Shown: positions 23,502-32,126 of the stretch, one piece after another
Position numbering within the stretch: position 1 is the first letter of the stretch
Layout of the letters: each line of letters opens with the position of its first letter
Assembly: GCF_012927045.1 (NCBI RefSeq)
Contig: NZ_JABBFW010000014.1
Location: 62,001-126,000 of the forward strand
Direction: 5' to 3'
Length of the DNA stretch: 64,000 nucleotides
Source of the DNA: Azohydromonas caseinilytica
GTDB lineage: Bacteria; Pseudomonadota; Gammaproteobacteria; Burkholderiales; Burkholderiaceae_C
Translations under genes and position numbers: made by a program
Notes under the pieces: model-generated
What the model saw: only the letters and a program-made list of their open reading frames with translations
Databases searched by the model: none
What the model was told of the DNA's origin: nothing

Positions 23502-24569
23502 TCAGCGGTTTAGACAAAAAATCCGCCGGCCTGCTGATACCTGCCGGTACGGCTCCCGTTGCCACGCCTTGAGCGCTGGCAGCATGAGCGAACGCCACAG
23601 CGGCGGCACCATGCTTGCGAACAGCAGCACGATGTAGCCGGCTGGCTGTCGAGGCGATCCGGGAAGGATCTCCCGACGGTAGTAGGGCACCGCCGCCTGG
23701 TGGTGGTGGGCTTGGTGGTAGCTGATGCACAGCGACAGCCAAGCTTGCAGCCGACAGCCATCTTCCCAGGCATAGTCGCCTTCCTGGGCGTCCGGCACGG
23801 CATCAGGCCCGAGACCCCAATGCTGAACGTACGTCATGGCCTGAAGCGTCCAAGCTACACCCGCTGCGACAGCGCAATACACCGTCAATCCGGGCAGGCC
23901 AGCTACTGCATAGAACAGGGCCCCAGTCACCAACATCGCGGCCACGGCCATCGGCAGCCCACCGGCCAGCCGATGGCCTTTCAAAGCTGCGGCCTGCTGG
24001 TCGCCCTCCCATGCGTCAAAAGCCACGCGTTTCATCCGCCGAGCGGTGTAGCTCCACAACGACTCGTCTACGCGTGCCCAATCCGTCTCGACCACATCGC
24101 CACTTTGGATGTGATGCTCCCGGTGCTCGTGCTCCAGCAACGGGTATCCCATGGCACCACTGACTAGCCGACCGAGGGCTTTGGACACCGGCGCGCGCGG
24201 CCGGTGCAAGAGCTCATGGGCATAACAGGACGAAAAGATGGCGACGGCCCAGAGACTTAACCCGTACTGCACCCATTCCCCGGCTGCCAATTCCTGTTGG
24301 CCGATGGCCCAGGCGCTGTAGCCCACCGAGAGCAGAAACACCACAGCTGCTGTCATGGGCAGCAGTTCCAGCAACATTGCGGCGGGCTCGCTCCACTCCG
24401 GTTGCTTGGGCGGTGCATCACCGAGCACCAAGCGCAGTAGCGGCGCGACAAAGATCAGACAGACAAAAGGCAAGACCAACAGCCCTTGCACCGTACTGCA
24501 GGCCATCAGCACTGGTGGCAAGAGGATGAGCAGATAGCCGCTGCCATGAACCAGTTCTTCGCGCTTCAT
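23502..24569 (-). CDS. AlkB-like membrane di-iron oxygenase or desaturase, variant His boxes
   Basis: 355 residues with about six transmembrane helices and three histidine clusters: AHELLHRPRAP (residues near 118), EHREHHIQSGD and SYHQAHHHQAAVPY. A VQHWGLGP segment stands where alkane hydroxylases have NYIEHYGL. This is the integral-membrane fatty acid desaturase / alkane 1-monooxygenase fold, which oxidises alkyl or acyl chains with O2. The changed HYG motif suggests a substrate other than plain n-alkanes. Its start overlaps the stop of the luxR gene (ATGA), so regulator and enzyme are translationally coupled. No rubredoxin gene is adjacent. Confidence 0.8.
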   Translation of the reverse strand: MKREELVHGSGYLLILLPPVLMACSTVQGLLVLPFVCLIFVAPLLRLVLGDAPPKQPEWSEPAAMLLELLPMTAAVVFLLSVGYSAWAIGQQELAAGEWVQYGLSLWAVAIFSSCYAHELLHRPRAPVSKALGRLVSGAMGYPLLEHEHREHHIQSGDVVETDWARVDESLWSYTARRMKRVAFDAWEGDQQAAALKGHRLAGGLPMAVAAMLVTGALFYAVAGLPGLTVYCAVAAGVAWTLQAMTYVQHWGLGPDAVPDAQEGDYAWEDGCRLQAWLSLCISYHQAHHHQAAVPYYRREILPGSPRQPAGYIVLLFASMVPPLWRSLMLPALKAWQREPYRQVSAGRRIFCLNR

Positions 24570-25357
24570 TCTTGCAGTAGCCCGTACTCAGCGGCGATTA
24601 GTGCCGTGGCCCGACGATTGGGCTGATTGAACTTCGCATTCAGCCGCTGGAATCGGCTGTCCACACTCGCCAGCGTAATCTCCAACAAAACTGAGATCTC
24701 CTTCGTCGATTTGCCCTCGCGCTCCAGCCTGATGAGCTGCAAATCCTCGTTGGTGAGCCGGTACGTAGCGACGATCTTGGCTCGAACTTTCTTTAGCCAC
24801 CATGCGTGCAGGCTCATGGCCAGCCCTTGAGCCATGACACGAATACGAGCCGTCGCAGCGTCTTCAAAATATCCGGGAACGCTAGACCCCAGAATCAGCA
24901 CGCCCAGTCTCGAAACTCCGCCTGCAGAAGGCGCCGGCACGATATAGGCCGAAACCATGCCGAACTGCGCAGCCAGCGCGCGGGCCTCACGTTGTGACTT
25001 GGTGCGTAGCGGAATGGCACTGTCGCAAACTGGCTCTGCTCCCACCATGGCGTACAGCAACCACGGGTCCTTGGCGTACCAACCTTTTTGCTCATACGTC
25101 AGGCACCAGGCGGGATGGGCGGCATTTATGAAATCAAAGCTCTCATGCGAATCATCGTCGCGAATGAAGCTGGCGAAAACGGCTTGCTCTGCCCCCAAGG
25201 CATCTCTCGCCTCTTTGAGCAGCTCCACCATCTCTGCGTCATCGGCTACGTTTTGAACGTGTTGAATCACGTCGATAGCGCGTGCTGCGAAGCCCTGCGC
25301 GTTTACAACATCGCTCAAGCAACGAGGAGTATTACGGGTCGGCGTAGAGGAGGTCAT
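24566..25357 (-). CDS. LuxR-family regulator with autoinducer-binding domain (LuxR solo)
   Basis: 263 residues. An N-terminal autoinducer-binding domain (about 40-180) keeps the TraR/LuxR signal residues Trp57, Tyr61, Asp70, Pro71 in AWCLTYEQKGWYAKDPW, but Trp85 seems replaced (CDSAIPL). The C-terminal GerE helix-turn-helix reads LTNEDLQLIRLEREGKSTKEISVLL and NRRATALIAAEYGLL. No luxI is found in the window, so it is a solo. It overlaps the 97-residue gene upstream and the alkB-like gene downstream. It may sense an acyl compound and control the oxygenases; this link is inferred from the gene order. Confidence 0.85.
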   Translation of the reverse strand: MTSSTPTRNTPRCLSDVVNAQGFAARAIDVIQHVQNVADDAEMVELLKEARDALGAEQAVFASFIRDDDSHESFDFINAAHPAWCLTYEQKGWYAKDPWLLYAMVGAEPVCDSAIPLRTKSQREARALAAQFGMVSAYIVPAPSAGGVSRLGVLILGSSVPGYFEDAATARIRVMAQGLAMSLHAWWLKKVRAKIVATYRLTNEDLQLIRLEREGKSTKEISVLLEITLASVDSRFQRLNAKFNQPNRRATALIAAEYGLLQE

Positions 25358-25625
25358 GGAACTCCCTGATCAACGCTTGATATACGAGAGGCTGTGTGAA
25401 CCGAATCTTGTCGGCTTGGCAGAAGAGATCAAACTCGCCCTCCGTCGTGAACAGCATCTGTAGAGATACCGTTCCCGCATACGAGCCTTCGTCTACCTTC
25501 TCACAACGCTGAACATGTACGCCGGTTCGTGATCGCGCCAATACAAAACTCAACCGGCCATCTTGGCTGGAGATATGCCGTTTCCTGTCAGCCAAGCCAA
25601 CGCTTTTGATTCTGCTCTGCTTCAT
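25332..25625 (-). CDS. 97-residue protein overlapping luxR
   Basis: MKQSRIKSVGLADRKRHISS to IREFHDLLYADP, soluble. Its 3' end overlaps the luxR start by 26 bases and its 5' end overlaps the zinc-ribbon gene by about 38 bases, so it is part of one tightly packed operon. No family is recognised. The overlaps in different frames on both sides argue that it is used, since the frame remains open and protein-like. Confidence 0.5.
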   Translation of the reverse strand: MKQSRIKSVGLADRKRHISSQDGRLSFVLARSRTGVHVQRCEKVDEGSYAGTVSLQMLFTTEGEFDLFCQADKIRFTQPLVYQALIREFHDLLYADP

Positions 25626-25917
25626 CGCAATACCTGAAAGTGCTTTTGCAGGCCTCGCACGTCAGCATGTTCAATGCCGTTTCAGAGGGCTCATGAGGCC
25701 AAGTGAATACCTGCTCGTTAGCGCAGCGATGGCATTCCATCAAAGCAAAGGAAAAATGTTGGCCACAGTTCTCGCAGCGCATGTCATCGAGCACATCAGG
25801 ATCAAGCACTTCGAAAAAGTCTTCAGCTTCGTGCTCGCAATGCGGGCACTGAATACAGAGGTTGGAAATTTCAGTACTCATTTCGAAATTGGGAATTGGT
25901 TGACGCTGGCCGTCCAT
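25588..25917 (-). CDS. Double zinc-ribbon protein, first gene of the luxR-alkB operon
   Basis: About 109 residues from the ATG at 25915-25917. The frame is open to a TTG at 25959, and an ATG at 25881 is another choice. Four CxxC pairs, CPHC, CENC, CHRC and CEAC, form two zinc ribbons. Spacing and size do not fit rubredoxin (no YxCxxCGYxYD), so it is not an obvious AlkB electron donor. A regulatory or binding role is possible. It is divergent from the second alkB, with 490 bases between. Confidence 0.55.
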   Translation of the reverse strand: MDGQRQPIPNFEMSTEISNLCIQCPHCEHEAEDFFEVLDPDVLDDMRCENCGQHFSFALMECHRCANEQVFTWPHEPSETALNMLTCEACKSTFRYCDEAEQNQKRWLG

Positions 25918-26407
25918 GGAAATGCGACGGAACGTAGGTGGCGTCCGCAGTTGTGTCAAAGGTCGTAAAAGCGTGTAACGTAGTATTTGTGTTCTAACAA
26001 AAGGTTAGTCGTGCGAGGGGACTCAGGGTTTACCCGAGAAGCGATCCGCCATTGACTTGACCAAAGGAGCACAGGGCAACCCTACCGGTATTCCCCTTGG
26101 AAACGCGATACAGACGCAGAGCGGACGAAGGGTTGCGCTCAGCGATGCTCCCAGCCTATGCCGGCGCAGGTAACCACACGACAAGATCAGGCAACGCGCC
26201 TGTCGGATTATTTGGTAATGGCGCTGTAATTAGCGCAAGGCATGTCGTGGCAATGCAGCTGGCCACCGCGACCGCAACGGCTGCCAAGCAGGAAATCTAA
26301 CTCCAATGCGCCTCAGTCACTCACGGAATTTGTTGACGTTTTAATTCATGGTGCCAATAATATGGCGCCTAATGACGGTGATGTGCAGTCAGCACTAATG
26401 GATTGAT
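25918..26407. other. Divergent intergenic region between the two oxygenase operons
   Basis: 490 bases with no convincing gene. It must hold promoters for the zinc-ribbon-luxR-alkB operon (left) and alkB2 (right). A small inverted repeat CTAAC-AAAAG-GTTAG lies at 25994-26008. I saw no canonical lux box (ACCTGT-like 20-base palindrome). The part near alkB2 is visibly more AT-rich. Confidence 0.5.
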
Positions 26408-27439
26408 ATGAAAAGCAATGAGCGGAAAGCATTTGTGCTGAAGAATGCAGGTTTTTCTCTGATGCTGCTTATACCGGCATTTGGGCCCATCGGCTACAGT
26501 GCTGGCATCCCATGGCTTTCTCCGTTCGCTATATTCGTAGCCGTTCCTCTGCTTGACTTGATATTGGGTGATGACCAAACTGCCTCTGACAATCGCGATC
26601 GACGAAATGGTTTATGGAACGGCTACTTGTACATGGTGCCCATCCTTTATGTCGCGGCTTGGATTGCAAGCCTGTTCTGGGCTACTTGGCTTGTGTCAAC
26701 TCAGTCAGTTCATAATGCGGAACTCATTGGGGTGCTCGTTGCAACGGGATTGAGCAGTGCTTTTGCGACGTGCGCAGCGCATGAGCTGCTGCACCGCCGC
26801 AATGCGTTTGACCGTTGGCTCAGTCGAACCACTATGGCGATTTGCTGCTACGGCCAATTTGTGGTTGAGCATCTTCACCACCACAGAACGGTTGGCATCG
26901 CCGAGGCCGGTACTCTGCCTTACAAGGGGGAATCTCTCTATAAATTTGTTTTGCGTAATTTGCGTTTCAGCTTTGGCAACGCCTATAGGATTGAGGAAAT
27001 TCGCAGAAGCACTAAACATCTATCTTTATGGAGCAACCGAGTCATTCAGCAGCACGCTTTAAGCGTTCTCATAGGCGCCACGTTCCTTGTCACATGGGGA
27101 TGGGTCGGGCTTAGCGTGTTTGTGTTTCAAGCACTCATGGCAATGTTTGTCGTGGAAACGATCCAATATTTTGAACACTACGGCTTGCAGAGAACTAATA
27201 AGAGTCCTGTCTCGCTGCGGTACTCGTGGAACTTCAACGGATGGCTCACCAATGCCATCACGTTGAATATCACTCGGCACAGTCATCATCACGCGAACAT
27301 CACTGTGCCCTACCAGCATCTCAATATGCTGCCAGGCGCCCCTACCATGCCGGTAGGCTATTTCGGCTTGACTTGGCTGGCGATCCTTCCGCCTCTGTGG
27401 CGCATGGTCATAGACCGGCGGATTCCAGACTGCAAATAA
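26408..27439 (+). CDS. AlkB-family alkane 1-monooxygenase-like membrane oxygenase
   Basis: 343 residues with about six transmembrane helices. It has the full AlkB motif set: His-1 AAHELLHRR, His-2 VEHLHHHRTVG, the HYG motif IQYFEHYGLQR and His-3 ITRHSHHHANITVPYQHL, which is very close to the alkane hydroxylase pattern LQRHSDHHANPTRRYQ. It would hydroxylate terminal methyl groups with rubredoxin-supplied electrons, but no rubredoxin or reductase lies nearby. It is more AT-rich than the tra/trb backbone, so acquired separately. It faces away from the luxR operon across a shared intergenic region. Confidence 0.85.
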   Translation: MKSNERKAFVLKNAGFSLMLLIPAFGPIGYSAGIPWLSPFAIFVAVPLLDLILGDDQTASDNRDRRNGLWNGYLYMVPILYVAAWIASLFWATWLVSTQSVHNAELIGVLVATGLSSAFATCAAHELLHRRNAFDRWLSRTTMAICCYGQFVVEHLHHHRTVGIAEAGTLPYKGESLYKFVLRNLRFSFGNAYRIEEIRRSTKHLSLWSNRVIQQHALSVLIGATFLVTWGWVGLSVFVFQALMAMFVVETIQYFEHYGLQRTNKSPVSLRYSWNFNGWLTNAITLNITRHSHHHANITVPYQHLNMLPGAPTMPVGYFGLTWLAILPPLWRMVIDRRIPDCK

Positions 27440-27475
27440 CGCTACATAAAGAAATTAGTTGTCAAGACTGACTTC

Positions 27476-27754
27476 TCACTTATTATTATGGCCGCGAAAA
27501 TGTCTTAATATCGACCACGGCCAGTACCAAGCATGCACGACGTAAAAGTAACCCTTGTCTGCGAAGCTCAGTTTTTCCCATTGGGTGTTGTCTTTAAAGC
27601 GCATGAAAATAGTTATCCCAATGCCTGCAACAAAATATATGTTGAGGAAATTATAGAAAACAGCGTCAGAAGCCATTGCTTGAGTGTAAAGTAGCAGTAC
27701 GACAAGCGTTAATGGATAGGATGCAATATACCAAGCCTTGCTGCCGAACATCAT
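27476..27754 (-). CDS. Small membrane protein upstream of alkB2 3' end
   Basis: 92 residues with two likely helices (YIASYPLTLVVLLLYTQA and FLNIYFVAGIGITIFMRF) and a basic, aromatic C-terminus (YFYVVHAWYWPWSILRHFRGH). It overlaps the stop of the preceding 70-residue gene by four bases (ATGA). It is AT-rich like its neighbours. Function is unknown; it belongs to a three-gene cluster with the porin gene on the same strand. Confidence 0.6.
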   Translation of the reverse strand: MMFGSKAWYIASYPLTLVVLLLYTQAMASDAVFYNFLNIYFVAGIGITIFMRFKDNTQWEKLSFADKGYFYVVHAWYWPWSILRHFRGHNNK

Positions 27755-27963
27755 TTCTCTGGCTTGCTTGCGTAAAGATCTCTCTCTTCTTGAATGATCT
27801 TCAATACATCAAGTGGGCCGTCACCGGGTTTGCGCTTTGACCATGCCGCCTGAAGGTTGCTTAAAAATCTGACGATGAAGTAGGCCAATATACAGGCAAG
27901 CACCAAAAGATTCAGGAGTTCCACGATTTCTTTGAGGCTCCACTTGGAGGTATCCAGGTCCAT
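27751..27963 (-). CDS. Small membrane-anchored protein
   Basis: 70 residues from the ATG at 27961-27963 (GGAG six bases upstream). The frame is open six codons further to a TTG. One transmembrane helix (LLNLLVLACILAYFIVRFL) is followed by a charged tail (RKPGDGPLDVLKIIQEERDLYASKPEK). It may form a pair with the 92-residue protein it overlaps. No family recognised. Confidence 0.55.
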   Translation of the reverse strand: MDLDTSKWSLKEIVELLNLLVLACILAYFIVRFLSNLQAAWSKRKPGDGPLDVLKIIQEERDLYASKPEK

Positions 27964-28042
27964 CAATATCTCCACTGCCAAAAGCTAGGCTATTATTGCG
28001 AGTCCAGTGCATATGTTCTGCAACAAGGCGCTGCTTGCGCTG

Positions 28043-28702
28043 TCAAAAACGAAATAAAATTCCCGCGTGAAGCACCGCAGGATTTAATTTGACATTTGTA
28101 TTAAGTGGCGCGCCGGCGAGAGCAGGCAGGTTTCCGGTTGCCGAAGTTTTGACGAACAGCTTTTTTGCGTCAATGAAAAGACCCAAGTGGGAATCAATAT
28201 TGTAATGGATGCCGAATTGTATAACGCCGCCAAAGGCGTTGTCGATTTTTAGATCCTTGATGAAAGAATCGTATTCCTTGAGCATCACGAAATACGTGAT
28301 GCCTGTGCCTATATAGGGATGCCATCGCCCGAAGTCGTTGAACGCATATCTCACTGTTAGCGCCATCGGACCGTAGCGGCCTGCTCCCATTTCTCCGAAA
28401 GCCTCGGCTGCGCCAGTGCCGATAACTCGTGTGCGAGCCGGCACGCCGACGGTTAGCCCGGCAGACCAAGCGGGCGTAAAGTGGTGCGAGATTTCCGCAG
28501 CCAGAGTCGTGTTGTTTTGGAGTTTTGCTCCCGCGCCGGGTACAGGTGCACCGGCAACCGCGAGAGCCGCTGACTCATGAAAATCAATGCGTGCTGGACC
28601 AATTTGCATGCTCCAGTGGTTTTTGTTCCCACTCTGGGCCAAGGCAGTTGAAGCATTCGCGAGAAGTGCAGAGGCGGCTACAATAATGCACCGAATTCTC
28701 AT
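28043..28702 (-). CDS. OmpW-family outer membrane protein (AlkL-like)
   Basis: 219 residues: a signal peptide (MRIRCIIVAASALLANASTALA) and an OmpW eight-strand barrel, with IDFHESAAL near the N-terminus, GLTVGVPARTRVIG, YAFNDFGRWHPYIGTGITYFVML and a terminal Phe (HAGILFRF). OmpW proteins form hydrophobic channels; the alkane operon member AlkL is of this family and lets long-chain alkanes enter. Its placement beside two AlkB-type enzymes supports an uptake role, which is inference. The divergent methyltransferase gene starts 290 bases upstream; nothing coding is seen in 28703-28992. Confidence 0.85.
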   Translation of the reverse strand: MRIRCIIVAASALLANASTALAQSGNKNHWSMQIGPARIDFHESAALAVAGAPVPGAGAKLQNNTTLAAEISHHFTPAWSAGLTVGVPARTRVIGTGAAEAFGEMGAGRYGPMALTVRYAFNDFGRWHPYIGTGITYFVMLKEYDSFIKDLKIDNAFGGVIQFGIHYNIDSHLGLFIDAKKLFVKTSATGNLPALAGAPLNTNVKLNPAVLHAGILFRF

Positions 28703-28992
28703 GTTTGCCTTCCCTCAGTTCGATATGCGTCGGAATAAAATGTGCGGACGAATGATTATCGCGAATATATGTCTGACCGCAAGCGGCTATCTTGGTGTTA
28801 TGGTTAATTGGCCGGCAAACTTCTATTCTTGCCCAGTTATTTGCTTGACGATCAGTGAGGAATATTTTTTCTGTGAAGAATAGCTGCTGGTTCACGTCCA
28901 AGCCGTCAGTAGAGGGCCCGGCGCATGCATGCTGGGCTTGGCCGTCATGGCAGGGCAGGGTACTGTCTCCGCGTCAGCTTCCCGTGCTTGTC

Positions 28993-29622
28993 ATGCCGCT
29001 TTCTCCATATTGGTACGACCGTTACCTGCTACCGCGTCTTTTGGACTGTGCCTGCGGCCTTGCGCCTATCGCGCGCCAGCGGAGAAAGGTAATTCCTCAG
29101 GCGGCCGGGCGGGTGCTTGAGATCGGGATCGGCACCGGGCTGAACCTGACCTTCTACGATCGCAGCAAGGTAGAGAAGGTCGTCGGCGTGGACCCGGCAG
29201 CAGAGATGCACCCGCTGGCCCGAAAGCGTAGCCAACAGCTGGGCCTGCCAGTGGAACTGCTGCAGCTTTCCGCCGAGGAGTTGCCTGCGGAATCTGGCTC
29301 CTTTGATACCGTGACCTGCACCTACAGCCTGTGCTCCATCACCAACCCGTCTAAGGCCCTGCGCGAGATGCGCCGGGTGCTGAAGCCGGGCGGCAAGCTG
29401 CTGTTCGCAGAGCATGGCCTCGCGCCCGATGAGCCCGTGGCGCGTTGGCAAAGGAGGCTGGAGCCGTACTGGAGCCGGATCGCCGGCGGTTGCCACTTGA
29501 CGCGCGACATACCCCGGCTGCTGGCGGAAGCGGGCTTCTCCGCCAACATGGAGGCCGGCTACGTGGCGTGGCCGAAGTCGCTGGCCTACAACTTCGTTGG
29601 CACTGCAACTGCGGCGACCTGA
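28993..29622 (+). CDS. Class I SAM-dependent methyltransferase
   Basis: 209 residues from the ATG at 28993 (MPLSPYWYDRYLLPRLLDCACG). The frame is open to 28855, but the earlier part is not protein-like. It has SAM motif I VLEIGIGTGLNLTFYD, an acidic VVGVDPAAEMHPLA, SFDTVTCTYSLCSI, and the motif EMRRVLKPGGKLLFAEHG. It looks like the UbiE/phospholipid N-methyltransferase group. The substrate cannot be told. It lies between the porin gene and a convergent membrane-protein gene. Confidence 0.85.
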   Translation: MPLSPYWYDRYLLPRLLDCACGLAPIARQRRKVIPQAAGRVLEIGIGTGLNLTFYDRSKVEKVVGVDPAAEMHPLARKRSQQLGLPVELLQLSAEELPAESGSFDTVTCTYSLCSITNPSKALREMRRVLKPGGKLLFAEHGLAPDEPVARWQRRLEPYWSRIAGGCHLTRDIPRLLAEAGFSANMEAGYVAWPKSLAYNFVGTATAAT

Positions 29623-29647
29623 CGCTGCACAGTCACGCGAGCCAGGC

Positions 29648-31420
29648 TCAACCTTCGAACTTCTCGCCGCAGTCCATGCAAAAGCGCGCATTGCCCGGAT
29701 TCCGGTGGCCGCAGGACGGGCAGAACTTGGGCTTGGCCTGCGCAGCCTGCGGCGCTGGCGTGCCGGCCTCCGGGCGGCCGAGCGCCGCCGCCACGTCGGC
29801 GGCGATGCGGTCCTGCGCGGGCGAGGCGATTGAACCTTGCAGCGCGCGCTCGGCAGTCGCGAGCGCCTGGATGCGGCCCAGGTCCTCCTCGCTGGCCGGC
29901 GCCACGAGGCTGGCGCGCGTCTGGCCGAACTGGATCAGGTGGTCCGCCAGCGCCTGGGCCTCGGCGTCGGTGGAGAACATCGCCGTGATTTGGCGCGCAC
30001 TGTCCTTGCCGAACACCACCGACTCGATGCGGGCGCGCCACACGCGCAGCGTCATCGACTCGGTGCGAACGATCTGGTTGGAGCTCTGGACCTTGCCGGT
30101 GAAGTTGTTGCCCGTGCCGATGCTCGCGGTCTGGTAGGTGCCCTCCATCTCGACCCAGGTCAGCACCGAGGCGAAGTCAAAGCGGCCCCAGAGGCGGCTG
30201 GACGCGCGAAAGCCGAACGCTGCCACTACCAGGAAGATCGACGCCGCGCCCAGCAGCCGCAGCGGCAGCTCGCCACCCCCTTCGACCGAGCGCACGAAAG
30301 CCAGCGCGCAGCCCACGGCCACCACCATGAGCAGCGCGGCGTAGAGGTCCAGCAGCGTCAGGAACCGGTGGCGCGTGGACTGCAGCGCCTGGCGGATGGT
30401 GGCCGGTGCCGTGTGCGCCATGGGCATGGGCTGGGTTTCCTCCAGCAGCTCGCCCGCGAACGGGCCGGCGTGCAGCTGCGGGTCGATCACCGGCGAGATG
30501 CGCGAGTAGCGGCGGTTGGGGATGCGCTCGACCCACTGCTCCTGCAGGTGGCGCTCGAGCTCGTCGAGCAGCAGGCTCGGCGGCACGTTGAGCGAGACGC
30601 GGCTCTGGCGCGCGCTGGTCTGCGTGGGCGGCGGCGGCTGCACCTGCTCCAGCGTGGCCGCCAGCACCAGCGCCACGGCCACCAGGCCGGAGACCAGCAG
30701 CATCGTGGTCTGCGGCGCCAGCGAGATCTGCGGCACCTGTGGCAGCGCCCGGGAGACGAGCCCCACCAGCGCCGGGCCCAGGATCGCCACGGCCAGCAAC
30801 GCCACCAGCGACGCGGTGGTCAGCCGCGCGGTGGAGGCAGCCACTACCGGGCGAAGCAGGAAGAAGACACCGAAGGCGAAGTACGCCATGCTCAGCAGCG
30901 GGCGCGACGCCTCGGTGCCGAACAGCCCCCAGGCCAGCGCGAAGCTCACGGCCGTCACCAGCATCGCGCACAGGTTGTAGAACGCGATCTTGGCCTGCTC
31001 CTGGATGGCCAGCGGGGCGGTGATGAGCCGAGGCACCCAGTGGTACAGCACGCCCTCGATGGCCCGGGCGGGCTCCGGGTAGGTCAGCGCCCCGTCGCGC
31101 AGGATGCGCTTGATGGTCGAGGCTTGGTCCGAGGTGCCAACCATGGCGTTGGGCAGCTCCGGCGCCAGCGAGGCCGGCCGGCCGCGGCCGAAGAAGAAGC
31201 GCAGCCGCTTGGCGCCTGTGGCCGCCGTCACGACGCTGGCGAACAGCAGCCCCAGACCGACGGCCACGGCGATGGGCTCCAGCGACTGACGGTGCTCGAA
31301 CAAGGTGAAAAGGGCCGCCGCGCCCATGAGCGCGGCGCAGGCGAACAGCAGCTTGTTCTGCACTCGATACGGGTTGGGCAGCTCCAGGGTGGCGTTGGCG
31401 GAGCTGTAGTCATAACTCAT
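29648..31420 (-). CDS. Large membrane protein with C-terminal zinc ribbon
   Basis: 590 residues from the ATG at 31418-31420 (MSYDYSSANATLELPNPYRV). Several transmembrane helices (LLFACAALMGAAALFTLFEH, LVTAVSFALAWGLFG, ALLAVAILGPALVGLVSRAL, LLVSGLVAVALVLAATLEQV, LLMVVAVGCALAFV and one more near residue 400) are followed by a soluble domain and a terminal double-knuckle zinc ribbon, FCPSCGHRNPGNARFCMDCGEKF. No enzyme motif is seen. Similar large proteins occur on betaproteobacterial mobile elements without known function. It converges with the methyltransferase gene. Confidence 0.7.
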   Translation of the reverse strand: MSYDYSSANATLELPNPYRVQNKLLFACAALMGAAALFTLFEHRQSLEPIAVAVGLGLLFASVVTAATGAKRLRFFFGRGRPASLAPELPNAMVGTSDQASTIKRILRDGALTYPEPARAIEGVLYHWVPRLITAPLAIQEQAKIAFYNLCAMLVTAVSFALAWGLFGTEASRPLLSMAYFAFGVFFLLRPVVAASTARLTTASLVALLAVAILGPALVGLVSRALPQVPQISLAPQTTMLLVSGLVAVALVLAATLEQVQPPPPTQTSARQSRVSLNVPPSLLLDELERHLQEQWVERIPNRRYSRISPVIDPQLHAGPFAGELLEETQPMPMAHTAPATIRQALQSTRHRFLTLLDLYAALLMVVAVGCALAFVRSVEGGGELPLRLLGAASIFLVVAAFGFRASSRLWGRFDFASVLTWVEMEGTYQTASIGTGNNFTGKVQSSNQIVRTESMTLRVWRARIESVVFGKDSARQITAMFSTDAEAQALADHLIQFGQTRASLVAPASEEDLGRIQALATAERALQGSIASPAQDRIAADVAAALGRPEAGTPAPQAAQAKPKFCPSCGHRNPGNARFCMDCGEKFEG

Positions 31421-31647
31421 CGGGGCCTCGGCGCGCTGGCATGGGAGAGACAAACGATTGTGTTGGCGCCGCGGCGGCCGAGGGTGCTCAGGTTGTTAGG
31501 GCAGGGCGCAGGCGGGACACCATCGTGTGCCGAGCCGGCGGTGGAAGCCGCCGATGCGCCGTGGTCCTGACAGCTGGCGTACAACTGCGTGCGTGAGGGT
31601 GCCGAGCTGCGCCTTGGCGCCGGGTAGCCACACGGAAGGAGCCGGTC

Positions 31648-32001
31648 GTGATTGAAGGACTTGTCGCAGGCAAGGTGTACGGCTGCCCCGAGCAGCGCAC
31701 GAGCAACAGCACCGGCAAGGTCTTCACCGTGGCCAAGGTCCGCGCCGCCACCAGCGGCGGCGAATCGCTGTTCGTCAATGTGCTGGCCTTCGACGCCACC
31801 GCCCAGGCGGCACTGCTGGTGCTCTCGGACGGCGATGCGGTGTCGCTGGCGGGCACGCTGACGCCAAAGGTTTGGATTGACCGTGAGAATCAACCTCGGC
31901 CTGCGCTGGACCTGATCGCAGGTCAGGTTCTTACTCCGTACCACGCAAAACGCAAGCGCGAGGCCGTGAGCAGCGCGCAGCAGCCGCTACGCCAGGGCTA
32001 G
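31648..32001 (+). CDS. SSB-like OB-fold protein
   Basis: 117 residues from a GTG at 31648. The sequence pattern (GLVAGKVYGCPEQRTSNSTGKVFTVAKVRA, SLFVNVLAFDATAQAALLVLSDGDAVSLAGTL, read in parts) follows the SSB/PriB OB fold: short strands, KVF, then the DGDAVSLAGTL turn. Likely binds single-stranded DNA and could protect incoming plasmid DNA. Usual SSBs are longer with an acidic tip, which is absent here. It is divergent from the membrane zinc-ribbon gene. Confidence 0.6.
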   Translation: MIEGLVAGKVYGCPEQRTSNSTGKVFTVAKVRAATSGGESLFVNVLAFDATAQAALLVLSDGDAVSLAGTLTPKVWIDRENQPRPALDLIAGQVLTPYHAKRKREAVSSAQQPLRQG

Positions 32002-32126
32002 GCACCGACGCAGCACGAGGACTACCGCTCGCTGGCATCAGCACCGCCAGCACGGCCTGCAGCACCGGCGACAACCGATGCCGATGGCTGGCCGGTCTCG
32101 GACGCCCTCTGGAAAGAGGCGACGCC

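Noticed and set aside
25588-25917. Zinc-ribbon protein as the rubredoxin partner of AlkB
   Set aside because: Cys spacing and length do not match rubredoxin, and four CxxC pairs fit zinc ribbons.
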